35,786 bases of DNA from assembly GCF_900142475.1 (NCBI RefSeq), contig NZ_FRAY01000015.1:1-35786 (forward strand). The letters run 5' to 3'. This stretch comes from Fibrobacter sp. UWH4 (lineage in GTDB: Bacteria; Fibrobacterota; Fibrobacteria; Fibrobacterales; Fibrobacteraceae). A model generated the notes under the pieces. It made no database searches. It saw only the letters and a list, made by a program, of their open reading frames with translations, and was not told the origin of the DNA. This document shows, one piece after another, positions 8,523-15,569 of the stretch. Position 1 is the stretch's first letter; every line of letters starts with the position of its first letter. A program made the position numbers and the translations under genes.

Positions 8523-10805
8523 ATGAATGTCAATTTAGAAGAAAAAATAATAGCCTTCCTAAACGGTTATCTAGAAGAGGCAAAAAAGAAATTTTCCTTT
8601 CTCAAAGGTGATAAGATTGCTGGTAAAACACGGGGATATTTCTTTAATTCCAACAAAAATGGATTATTAACAGGCACATATGTCGGTGTGAGTGTTGACT
8701 ATGAGAGCAACAAGTTAAATGTCTTTCTGCGTTTTTGGGAAGAAGAGGAAAAGGAAAAAAATTACGAAAATATAGAAAAAAAACTCAATATCCTAGAAGG
8801 GCATTCAAGGGAATTTCAAAATCTTTTGGGGGTGGATGTTTGGTATCACCACTATGAAAAACAAGTGCGCGGTTTCATGAGTGACAATGACGACGGAATC
8901 CGTGGTTTCTCCGTAACTTTTCCTGCTTATAAAAAATTAGGCAAAGAAATAAAAAATGATCTAGACACGGCACTTTCTGCCATCAAATTGATGAAGGGCT
9001 ATATAGAGGAACCTTTGACAGATGATTCTGACGCCAACGACAAAACCCTTCTAGAAAAGATTCAAATAGCGATGGATGCACAAAGTGAGGGGCTTCTTGC
9101 GCGTATCAAATTAGGGAATGGATTTTTGCAATATAAACCTGTGAACGCCAATTCGAATGATTGGCGTGATTCGGCATGTCATTATGAATTCCGAGAAGAT
9201 GGTAAAGGAAATATGCAAATTTGTTTTCACTGCGAGAGCAAATTTTCGAATCAAATTGAGTTTAAAAAATTAGTTGAAAAAGAGGAGTCTTTTAAGTCAT
9301 CTTTTTTTGGAAACAAAACAACTATTGACTACAAAAGAATCCCCCTCTCAAGTGGAAAAATTGTAGATGAAGCCGTTGACGGAATGCTTGAATTTGAAAA
9401 AAAATACGGATCCAAAATCTTAAAATTAATTCAAAAGAGTAAAGGCGTGATTTCTTCGGGAATTAGTAACAATGGAGAGAAAGAAATGAGTGTGTTTGAA
9501 GCGAATAAAGAAAAAATTGAATTAAATACTATTCTTTATGGGCCTCCGGGAACGGGCAAAACCTTCAACACCATGGCTTATGCCGTTGCTATTTGCGAAG
9601 ATAAAGATGTTGAAGAAATAAAAAAAGAAATGAAGGAAAATTATGATTCCGTAAAACAACGATATGATGCTCTTAAGGATGAAGGACGTATCGAGTTTGT
9701 GACCTTCCATCAATCCTATGGTTATGAGGATTTTATTGAGGGAATTAAACCAGACCTTGATGATTCTACAGGAACGTTGAAATACAAGTTGGAAACAGGA
9801 CGTTTCAAGGCTTTTTGTGATAAAATATCCGGTAATTTTGATGACGCATGGGGTGTATTGTGCGATAAACTAGATGATGAAGATAAGGAATACCTTGAAA
9901 TACCTTATATTAGCGATAAAAACAAAACCTTTGCTATTGAATGGAATGTATCTCATAACGGATTAAAGGCAAAGGATGCTCATCGATTCTTTAATAAGAA
10001 ACAACTGCAAAATATATACAGGAAAAAACCTGGTGTGAAAAAAGGTGGTCATGACAACTACAGAAAGGCCATTGTAGAGTATATGAAAAAAGAATGCGGA
10101 TTGAAAGAATTCAATGGCGACGAAAGTAATGACTTGTCAAGTAATGCGAGAGTATTTATTATAGATGAAATCAACCGTGGCAATATCAGCAAAATTTTTG
10201 GGGAGCTGATAACGCTTATCGAACCTTCTAAACGTTTGGGAGAAAAGGAAAACTTGAAAGTCACGCTTCCTTGTTCTGGAGACGAATTCGGAGTTCCAAA
10301 TAATGTTTATATTCTAGGAACAATGAATACAGCGGATCGTTCCATAGCAATGATGGATACTGCTCTACGTCGTAGGTTTAATTTTGTTGAAATGATGCCG
10401 GATACGGGTGTTCTGAGAAATGATATAGGGGATGATATTGGTATTGATGTTTGCAAAATGTTAGAAACCATAAACAAACGTATTGAATATCTCTATGATA
10501 GAGAACATACTATAGGGCATGCGTTTTTTTTAAATGTAAAAACATTTGATGATTTAAAATTAGTATTTAAAAATAAAGTCATTCCATTACTTCAAGAATA
10601 TTTCTATGACGATTACGAAAAGATTCGCCTTGTGTTAGGTGATAATGGGAAGGATGAAGTGCGTCAATTCATAACAAAGGTTCTCCCACAAGAAGATCTT
10701 TTCAAGAAGGGGGAAGATGACGAAGACCTCAATACAGAAAAATATATATATCAGATAAATCAAGATGCTTTTGATAACCCTGAAAGCTATAAAGATATTA
10801 TTTGA
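8523..10805 (+). CDS. mcrB: McrB-type AAA+ GTPase subunit of a modification-dependent restriction system
   Basis: The 760-residue product is the motor subunit of a McrBC system, which recognises modified DNA and translocates on it using GTP. The AAA+ module is clear: Walker A GPPGTGKT (340-347), the McrB-typical VTFHQSYGYEDF (393-404), Walker B FIIDEINRGN (545-554), sensor GTMNTADRS (599-607) and the arginine-finger run LRRRF shortly after. Residues 1-320 form a long N-terminal region, expected to read the modified base. I do not recognise its fold; it seems to contain two domains (about 1-165 and 175-310). It is longer than the 459-residue E. coli McrB. The gene is strikingly AT-rich compared with its neighbours, a sign of transfer. 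GGGAG precedes the ATG. The stop overlaps the mcrC start. Confidence 0.93.
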   Translation: MNVNLEEKIIAFLNGYLEEAKKKFSFLKGDKIAGKTRGYFFNSNKNGLLTGTYVGVSVDYESNKLNVFLRFWEEEEKEKNYENIEKKLNILEGHSREFQNLLGVDVWYHHYEKQVRGFMSDNDDGIRGFSVTFPAYKKLGKEIKNDLDTALSAIKLMKGYIEEPLTDDSDANDKTLLEKIQIAMDAQSEGLLARIKLGNGFLQYKPVNANSNDWRDSACHYEFREDGKGNMQICFHCESKFSNQIEFKKLVEKEESFKSSFFGNKTTIDYKRIPLSSGKIVDEAVDGMLEFEKKYGSKILKLIQKSKGVISSGISNNGEKEMSVFEANKEKIELNTILYGPPGTGKTFNTMAYAVAICEDKDVEEIKKEMKENYDSVKQRYDALKDEGRIEFVTFHQSYGYEDFIEGIKPDLDDSTGTLKYKLETGRFKAFCDKISGNFDDAWGVLCDKLDDEDKEYLEIPYISDKNKTFAIEWNVSHNGLKAKDAHRFFNKKQLQNIYRKKPGVKKGGHDNYRKAIVEYMKKECGLKEFNGDESNDLSSNARVFIIDEINRGNISKIFGELITLIEPSKRLGEKENLKVTLPCSGDEFGVPNNVYILGTMNTADRSIAMMDTALRRRFNFVEMMPDTGVLRNDIGDDIGIDVCKMLETINKRIEYLYDREHTIGHAFFLNVKTFDDLKLVFKNKVIPLLQEYFYDDYEKIRLVLGDNGKDEVRQFITKVLPQEDLFKKGEDDEDLNTEKYIYQINQDAFDNPESYKDII

Positions 10806-12112
10806 TGAAAACTCTGATAAAAAAGGAGTTTGAAATCATTGAGCAGGGAAATGCTGAAAGACAAATCTCAAACAATCGATTTAAATTGCTTCGAGATTTT
10901 GTCTTAAAGGCTAGTGATGTTTCAAAAAAAGAATATGCTCCAGATTTTTTCAAACTCATAGTAAAAAACAGTAAAGAAGCCATCAAAGTTCAAAACTATG
11001 TTGGGGTTGTTGAATTGCCGGATGGTTTTCGTATAGAGATCTTACCTAAAATTGATCTATCGGATGATGACAAAGAATGCGATAAAACACGGAATATTTT
11101 CTTAAAAATGTTGCAATGTATGGATGAAAATCAGTTCAAGGTATCTGATTTTGCAAATTTAAACACATCCAAAATGCCGTTGTTCGAAATTTTCATTCAA
11201 ATGTTTTTGAATGATGTACAGAAGCTAACTCGCATGGGTTTAAAATCTGGTTATGTTCATATAGAGGAAAATTCTAAAACTTTTAAGGGTAAATTACTTG
11301 TTTCGCAGAATATACGAGAAAACCTTGTTCACCAAGAGCGTTTTTACGTAGAATATGATGAATTCCAATTAAATCGTCCAGAAAATAGACTGGTCAAATC
11401 AACTTTACTATATCTCAATAAAAAATCAAATAGTGATTCTAATCTTGCAGAAATTCGAAGGCAACTGATGTTCTTTGAACAGGTTGAAGCCTCAATCAAT
11501 TATGAAGCAGATTTCTCAAAAGTGGTAAAAACTCGAAATACGACCGAATATGAAAACTTAATGGCGTGGGCACGAGTTTTTCTTCAAAATAAAAGTTTCT
11601 CAACATTCTCTGGAAAAACTTCTGTAAGGTCAATTCTTTTTCCGATGGAAAAAGTCTTTGAAGCATACGTGGCGAAGATGTTGCGTAAAGCGGTCATCAA
11701 GGAGACGGAAGACGATTATTGGAGAGAATGGAATGTTCGTTCGCAATATGGTGCAAAATATTTATTTGAAGTTCCTTCAAATAAATTTCATATGCGCCCA
11801 GACATCGTAATGAAAAAGGATGATAAAATCAATATCATTTTAGATACAAAATGGAAGCGGCTAGTAAATGACTATAACTCAAATTATGGTATTTCTCAAC
11901 AAGATATGTATCAGATGTTTGCCTATGGTCATAAATATAATTGTCCAAATATCTGGCTTATTTATCCTAAAAATATAGATATGAAAGAGAATATTCAAAA
12001 ATTTGAAAGCGATTGCAATAGTTTGAAGATCTCGGTAAGCGTATACTGTTTGGATTTGGATAAAAAAGGGGCGTTTTCTTTACTTTTATCGCATTTGAAG
12101 GAAGAAAAATAA
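10805..12112 (+). CDS. mcrC: McrC-type nuclease subunit
   Basis: The 435-residue product is the endonuclease partner of McrB. The C-terminal PD-(D/E)XK core is visible: RPDIV (331-335, D333), then ILDTKWKR with D347-T-K349, then QQDMYQMFAYGHKY (365-378), all typical of McrC. The N-terminal part (VGVVELPDGFRIEILPKI, 66-83) matches the McrC domain that docks on McrB. The ATG at 10805 overlaps the mcrB TGA in TGATG, so translation is coupled. An in-frame TTG one codon earlier is less likely. The AT-rich codon use is the same as mcrB. The next gene starts five bases after the stop. Confidence 0.92.
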   Translation: MKTLIKKEFEIIEQGNAERQISNNRFKLLRDFVLKASDVSKKEYAPDFFKLIVKNSKEAIKVQNYVGVVELPDGFRIEILPKIDLSDDDKECDKTRNIFLKMLQCMDENQFKVSDFANLNTSKMPLFEIFIQMFLNDVQKLTRMGLKSGYVHIEENSKTFKGKLLVSQNIRENLVHQERFYVEYDEFQLNRPENRLVKSTLLYLNKKSNSDSNLAEIRRQLMFFEQVEASINYEADFSKVVKTRNTTEYENLMAWARVFLQNKSFSTFSGKTSVRSILFPMEKVFEAYVAKMLRKAVIKETEDDYWREWNVRSQYGAKYLFEVPSNKFHMRPDIVMKKDDKINIILDTKWKRLVNDYNSNYGISQQDMYQMFAYGHKYNCPNIWLIYPKNIDMKENIQKFESDCNSLKISVSVYCLDLDKKGAFSLLLSHLKEEK

Positions 12113-12117
12113 TTTGA

Positions 12118-12876
12118 ATGGTTGTCGGTTTGAAAAGTTCCATCATTAATTTATTTTATGTACGAACCCCTCTTCAAATCGAAGCCTGCCATAATTTCTG
12201 GCAGCCGCTTGTCAAGAAGATTTATGCTTGCAATACAGACGGATTCTTCCCGGATAAAGATGGTGTTTACGCAGCGTTTATTCGCTTGAAAAAGGCGCGG
12301 CCAAATGTCGGATTTGAGATATCTTATAAGCAGGAATCCTGGGGCTATCGCGAATGCGATAAGACGCAGGCCATCTGCATCTCGAAATCTTTTGTGGGGC
12401 GGGGATCTATCAGCCTTATCGTGAATTGCGAGGCCGAGTTTTTAAGCATCCATTTTCAGCACACGGATATAGAGGCATTCAACGTTTCTTTGCGGCGCAG
12501 TCAATGCGACCTCGGCGCCACACTCGATAATCTCGCAAATTTCATTGAGAAATTTCCAATTTATTGCGAGCAGTCATCAAGAATCATAATCGAAATTGAA
12601 AAAGAGCAGAAGTTGGAAAAAATCGCGCGAGATACAATCCGTGCGACGATTTCGCACATTATGGAATCTTCAAAGTATTCCTGGAATTTGACCAAAGATG
12701 AAAATACCTTTTCGCTAGAAGTCTCAATCAACGACGAATACACCGTCGAAATGGATTTCGACACCCAAAATTACCTAGAACGAATTCCAGCTTTGCAAGG
12801 TATCTTGAAACAAACAGAAAACTTCTTAAAAGAAATTCCGTTCCCGATAACGATCCGGTTACAAGAAAAAACATGA
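12118..12876 (+). CDS. Hypothetical protein, third gene of the mcrBC operon
   Basis: The 252-residue product is not recognised. It has no signal peptide or membrane segment. The N-terminal half contains ACHNFWQPLVKKIYAC, GYRECDKTQAICISK and VNCEAEFLSIHFQHTDIEAF, a mixed alpha/beta pattern. The C-terminal half has a helix (about 155-185) and a short beta section (NTFSLEVSINDEYTVEMDF). The ATG is five bases after the mcrC stop, so it is almost surely co-transcribed; GAAGGAAG lies about 16 bases upstream. Base composition is intermediate between mcrBC and the chromosome. It could be an accessory or specificity factor of the restriction system or an unrelated passenger. The stop codon lies in the first stem of a hairpin. 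Confidence 0.6.
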   Translation: MVVGLKSSIINLFYVRTPLQIEACHNFWQPLVKKIYACNTDGFFPDKDGVYAAFIRLKKARPNVGFEISYKQESWGYRECDKTQAICISKSFVGRGSISLIVNCEAEFLSIHFQHTDIEAFNVSLRRSQCDLGATLDNLANFIEKFPIYCEQSSRIIIEIEKEQKLEKIARDTIRATISHIMESSKYSWNLTKDENTFSLEVSINDEYTVEMDFDTQNYLERIPALQGILKQTENFLKEIPFPITIRLQEKT

Positions 12877-12896
12877 GGTCAAAAAAATTGACCTCA
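12874..12896 (+). terminator. Hairpin at the 3' end of the mcrBC operon
   Basis: TGAGGTCAA pairs with TTGACCTCA around an A5 loop, and a TTTTT run follows ten bases downstream. The hairpin includes the stop codon of the 12118 gene. It probably ends or slows transcription of the mcrBC operon, though the gap before the T-run makes it atypical. Confidence 0.5.
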
Positions 12897-12906
12897 AGAT
12901 GTTTTT

Positions 12907-12929
12907 CAAGGTCAAAATTTTTGACCTTG
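12907..12929. repeat. Second GGTCAA-N5-TTGACC palindrome
   Basis: CAAGGTCAAAA and its complement TTTTGACCTTG form a 23-bp near-perfect palindrome. Its GGTCAA-N5-TTGACC core is exactly the same spacing as in the 12874-12896 hairpin, 33 bp away. It lies between convergent genes and could be a terminator part or a protein-binding site. Confidence 0.55.
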
Positions 12930-12932
12930 GTC

Positions 12933-12974
12933 TTATAGGCGGATTTATAGACGGGTTTATAGTTCGGTTTATAG
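12933..12974. repeat. 12-bp tandem repeat, four TTATAG units, overlapping the rpn-like stop codon
   Basis: TTATAG occurs at 12933, 12945, 12957 and 12969, exactly 12 bp apart, with intervening G/C-containing hexamers of the type nnnGGn. On the minus strand each unit carries CTATAA, and the unit at 12969 supplies the TAA stop of the nuclease gene. The other three TAA triplets follow in the same frame. Confidence 0.8.
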
Positions 12975-13898
12975 TTCGCGAACGATATCTTCAGAAAGAT
13001 GCGTTATTCGAGCAACCTTTTCCACCGAATCACCTTCGGCAAGCATATCACGAGCAATTTCACGAGTTTTGTCAAGGACGCCTTCGGTAACCTTCGCGTT
13101 GACTAAGTCCGCGTAGTCCTCCAAAAAGGCCTCTCCCATAAGGTTATGGTCCCATTTTTCGTGATGCATTTTCTGGTATACCTCAAATTCTTCTTTAGAG
13201 AAGTTAGATACTTTTGAACTCTCTGTCAAGTGTTCGAACTTTTCTTCATCCAATTCAGCGGGCAACTCCTTCAACTTATCCAGAAAACGGAAGAAAAACA
13301 GCCACTTGCGGAGGCTTGATGCTCCTGCCTCAATGAAAAAGGGAACCTTTGAAAGTTCAATTGCAGTGAAGTTATAGGTATCAAGAAACTGTTCCCCCGT
13401 TTCCAAGTCAACAACCGTGGCGCGATGAACAATACGTTCATCTTCGAACATCGTATGTTGCGTAAATGCAATCACATAGGTTGGCTTGATTTTGTAATTC
13501 CAATTATTGCCAGGTTCAGCCTGATTTGCAACCATTTCGCTCGCATAGAACGCAAGGCGATTCAAAAGGTTTGTCATACGGCGAATCTGCACTTCGATTT
13601 CAATCAAGTTTCCCATATCGTCTTCACAGTGCAGGTCGAAAATCGCCGTGCGAGATTCCTTGCTTCCGCTCAAATTGTGCGCCACGTTGCGAGTCTTCAC
13701 ATTTACGATTGGCCGCTTGAGTTGCGGTTCGAGCAAGTCGTTCAGCAAATTGACAAGGTTCTGACGACTTACGGGTTTGTCAGGATTGAACGCCTTCTTA
13801 AAAGCCAAATCCACCAGCAGACTGGCATACGGACTTTTTTCACCTGGTTTGACAATGCATTCTGAAAGAGGTTTGCGTTTGACGTTATTCTTTTCCAT
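12969..13898 (-). CDS. Rpn family recombination-promoting nuclease (PD-(D/E)XK)
   Basis: The 309-residue product matches the Rpn/PDDEXK_2 family, proteins often labelled putative transposase that cut DNA and promote RecA-independent recombination. Residues 23-60 carry the family opening (YASLLVDLAFKKAF, NLVNLLNDLL). The nuclease core is AIFDLHCED (D88) followed by EIEVQI (E102-V-Q104), and LLNRLAFYASEM (111-122). The C-terminal helix-rich tail ends in ITHLSEDIVREL, a typical Rpn ending. The start at 13898 has only a weak AGGA. It is convergent with the mcrBC operon. There are no terminal inverted repeats, so this is not an insertion sequence. Its stop codon lies in a 12-bp tandem repeat. Confidence 0.85.
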   Translation of the reverse strand: MEKNNVKRKPLSECIVKPGEKSPYASLLVDLAFKKAFNPDKPVSRQNLVNLLNDLLEPQLKRPIVNVKTRNVAHNLSGSKESRTAIFDLHCEDDMGNLIEIEVQIRRMTNLLNRLAFYASEMVANQAEPGNNWNYKIKPTYVIAFTQHTMFEDERIVHRATVVDLETGEQFLDTYNFTAIELSKVPFFIEAGASSLRKWLFFFRFLDKLKELPAELDEEKFEHLTESSKVSNFSKEEFEVYQKMHHEKWDHNLMGEAFLEDYADLVNAKVTEGVLDKTREIARDMLAEGDSVEKVARITHLSEDIVREL

Positions 13899-13930
13899 GT
13901 CCTATATTTTGCAAAAATTGTACCAAACGC

Positions 13931-13960
13931 AAAAATGCCGTTTCTACTCGAAAAACGGCA
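13931..13960 (-). terminator. Rho-independent terminator of the hydrolase-SLOG operon
   Basis: On the minus strand TGCCGTTT pairs with AAACGGCA across a nine-base loop and is followed by TTTTT. It lies about 37 bases past the stop of the SLOG-like gene and just before the rpn-like start, so it separates the two transcripts. Confidence 0.75.
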
Positions 13961-13979
13961 ACGTAAAAAACTTGATACC

Positions 13980-14009
13980 GATTAATCAGCGATTAATCAC
14001 CGATTAATC
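13980..14009. repeat. Three GATTAATC palindromes at 11-bp spacing
   Basis: The 8-bp palindrome GATTAATC lies at 13980, 13991 and 14002, exactly 11 bp apart. On the minus strand the unit at 14002 encodes the last residues of the SLOG-like protein (Ile-Asn-Arg) and the unit at 13991 carries its TGA stop. Confidence 0.8.
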
Positions 14010-14428
14010 ACTTTACAGGAGTTTACAATAATCTCTTGATAAGGTTTATTCATTTCCTTTATGCGGCGGATGTTCTCAGCGGTGCCTTTGCTTTTTCCGT
14101 CCCAAATCATGAGAGCCGTATCGCAGTCTTGCGCCATTTGGATGTCTTTCACATACTGGAATGCACTGCCTGTAAGGCCCTTGGCGGCTTCTGCGTAAGA
14201 ACATACTTTTGCTCCCGTAACAAAAATGTTCCTTGGTGTTTCACCGCTGCAGTAAACGATTACGTTGCTGTACCCTTTGGAATCCAAATACATTTGCACG
14301 GCAGCGTCAACGCCGTAGCAGTCACCCACGAGAATTTCCGCTCCAGTGACAATGTAACTGTCAAATAGCGACTTGACTTCTTTGGGCAATTTTGAAATCG
14401 ATTTAGAGCCGGAGATGAAAACTCTCAT
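13997..14428 (-). CDS. SLOG-like nucleotide-binding (Rossmannoid) protein
   Basis: The 143-residue product resembles the SLOG/DprA/LOG superfamily, which binds nucleotides or nucleotide-derived ligands and often acts as sensor in prokaryotic conflict systems. It opens MRVFISGSKSI (1-11), then has ILVGDCYGVDAAVQ (32-45), where the GDCxGVD turn matches the family's G-G/A-x-x-G-x-D loop. It continues with VIVYCSGETPRN (56-67) and ALMIWDGKSKGTAENI (105-120), the late phosphate-binding loop. No effector domain is fused. The ATG overlaps the upstream TGA (TGATG) and AAGGAGG lies just before it, so it is translationally coupled as the third gene of the operon. The SLOG call is by motif and moderately secure. 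Confidence 0.6.
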   Translation of the reverse strand: MRVFISGSKSISKLPKEVKSLFDSYIVTGAEILVGDCYGVDAAVQMYLDSKGYSNVIVYCSGETPRNIFVTGAKVCSYAEAAKGLTGSAFQYVKDIQMAQDCDTALMIWDGKSKGTAENIRRIKEMNKPYQEIIVNSCKVINR

Positions 14429-14805
14429 CACCCCTCCTTTTTCATATAGAAGAATCGGTTAAGTTCGTGGTCGGTTTCGATGGATTCTCCATAACAGATG
14501 GAAACCCATGGGCTCGGCCACGCTTTCTCAATGGCATTGACAAAAGCCTTATCCCTTTCGGCAGAGTATTTGTTGAAGTCGGTCGCGTCGAGAACGATGT
14601 CAATGTGAGCCAGGCGACCCGTGTGGCAGAGGAATGTCGTAAATTGTTCTAGGCGGTCCTCTTGAATTTGCTTTTTGTCATCCGTAAGAATGTAGCCCGT
14701 GATATATTCCCATATTTCATTTCGCATATTCTCATCTGCGTATGAACGCTTTACCAGGGCTTTTAAGTCATTGTACTTTTGTGTCAGGGTCATAATGATG
14801 TTCAT
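14428..14805 (-). CDS. Hypothetical 125-residue protein, middle gene of the hydrolase-SLOG operon
   Basis: I do not recognise this protein. It is acidic, probably cytoplasmic, mostly helical in its first 65 residues (LTQKYNDLKALVKRSYADEN, NEIWEYITGYIL), then has a hydrophobic strand (LAHIDIVLDATDF) and a Trp-rich segment (AIEKAWPSPWVSICYG). It could be an effector, an adaptor or an antitoxin-like partner of the flanking proteins. The ATG at 14805 has AAGGAGC seven bases upstream, within the end of the hydrolase gene. Its TGA overlaps the SLOG start. The tight packing argues that all three products act together. Confidence 0.6.
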   Translation of the reverse strand: MNIIMTLTQKYNDLKALVKRSYADENMRNEIWEYITGYILTDDKKQIQEDRLEQFTTFLCHTGRLAHIDIVLDATDFNKYSAERDKAFVNAIEKAWPSPWVSICYGESIETDHELNRFFYMKKEG

Positions 14806-14807
14806 AA

Positions 14808-15428
14808 TTATGCTCCTTGTTTCAATTTGTCTTCAGAATTTAACAGCTTCATCAATTCCAGTAGTCGAAATTCATTTCTTGAAAAGTGATGGTCTTGCCC
14901 TGGCACAATGACTACACGCATGTTCTCGCGCTCATGGAGCTTAAGAAGCCCTGCTAAATGTGCTGAAGGATCAAGGCTCCCGAAAACGAATGTCATCATG
15001 TCGCCTTCAAAAGCCTTGGCGCTGCGGCATATCCTAGTCGTGTTTATCATGAGCGGAGGGTTCACCAACAGGAATCGGCTGATTTCAAGGAATAGCGATC
15101 GTCCTATGCACCCGATGGAGGCTCCCATCGACATTCCCATAAAGTAGATTCGGGTCTGTCCGCCAATTTCAAATTCAGATTTCACCACTTCTGCAAATTG
15201 CTCCATCTGGCTTATGTCAGAGGACGGCGTAGACGCGCAAACCACAGAAAATCCGTACAGTTCCCGCATTTCGCAAGCAAGTTTCAAGTACTTGTTGCGA
15301 TACCCGTAAATGGAGCCGTCCTGTCCCGCTTTTATCAGCAGAATCTTCTGACGGTCACCTCCAAAGACGAAGCCGTAATCAATCTGATTATCTCCGTCGC
15401 CTAAAGATTTAATTAAATCGAATTGCAC
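14808..15428 (-). CDS. Small alpha/beta hydrolase, first gene of the SLOG operon
   Basis: The 206-residue product has an alpha/beta-hydrolase triad: nucleophile elbow GMSMGA with Ser100, FGSLDP with Asp153, and VPGQDHHF with His180 or His181. There is no signal peptide, so the substrate is intracellular. Length is short for the fold, with little cap domain. The start is a GTG at 15428 preceded by GGGG, with no in-frame ATG nearby. The stop is two bases before the next gene. A perfect 11-bp-arm inverted repeat (15437-15463) and the CGACA-N5-TGTCG element (15469-15489) lie directly upstream. In conflict systems such hydrolases can be effectors acting on lipids, NAD or other metabolites, but nothing here fixes the substrate. 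Confidence 0.72.
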   Translation of the reverse strand: MQFDLIKSLGDGDNQIDYGFVFGGDRQKILLIKAGQDGSIYGYRNKYLKLACEMRELYGFSVVCASTPSSDISQMEQFAEVVKSEFEIGGQTRIYFMGMSMGASIGCIGRSLFLEISRFLLVNPPLMINTTRICRSAKAFEGDMMTFVFGSLDPSAHLAGLLKLHERENMRVVIVPGQDHHFSRNEFRLLELMKLLNSEDKLKQGA

Positions 15429-15436
15429 TATATGCC

Positions 15437-15463
15437 CCTATTTTGATTTCTTATCAAAATAGG
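15437..15463 (-). promoter_or_regulatory. Inverted repeat in the leader of the hydrolase-SLOG operon
   Basis: CCTATTTTGAT and ATCAAAATAGG are perfect 11-bp arms around TTCTT. The repeat ends nine bases before the GTG start. In RNA it would be a hairpin close to the ribosome-binding region; as DNA it could be an operator. Confidence 0.65.
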
Positions 15464-15468
15464 TTTCT

Positions 15469-15489
15469 ACTACGACAAATAATGTCGTG
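15469..15489 (-). promoter_or_regulatory. CGACA-N5-TGTCG palindromic element, copy B
   Basis: On the minus strand this 21-bp stretch matches copy A (6858-6878) at 19 of 21 positions. Here the arms extend to six bases, ACGACA and TGTCGT. It lies 41 bases upstream of the hydrolase start. Confidence 0.5.
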
Positions 15490-15512
15490 TTTGAGAGTAC
15501 TTTTTGTAATCT

Positions 15513-15548
15513 AGATCCCCTCCCTCGCTATACTCGGTCGAGGATGAC
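15513..15548. repeat. AGATCCC...GAGGATGAC palindromic intergenic element
   Basis: CCTCG (15523-15527) and CGAGG (15539-15543) are inverted within a stretch opening AGATCCC and closing GGATGAC. Its ends resemble the AGATT...AATGACATT elements at 19542-19571 and 34666-34693. It may end transcription of the WYL gene. Confidence 0.35.
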
Positions 15549-15569
15549 TGCTTCTAACATTCTACACTT

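Noticed and set aside
12969-13898. Rpn-like gene as the transposase of an insertion sequence
   Set aside because: No terminal inverted repeats or target duplications flank it, and Rpn/PDDEXK_2 proteins are nucleases often mislabelled as transposases.
12933-14009. Possible CRISPR array from the short repeats at 12933-12974 and 13980-14009
   Set aside because: Units are 11-12 bp without spacers of unique sequence, no cas genes are present, and the repeats overlap gene ends.
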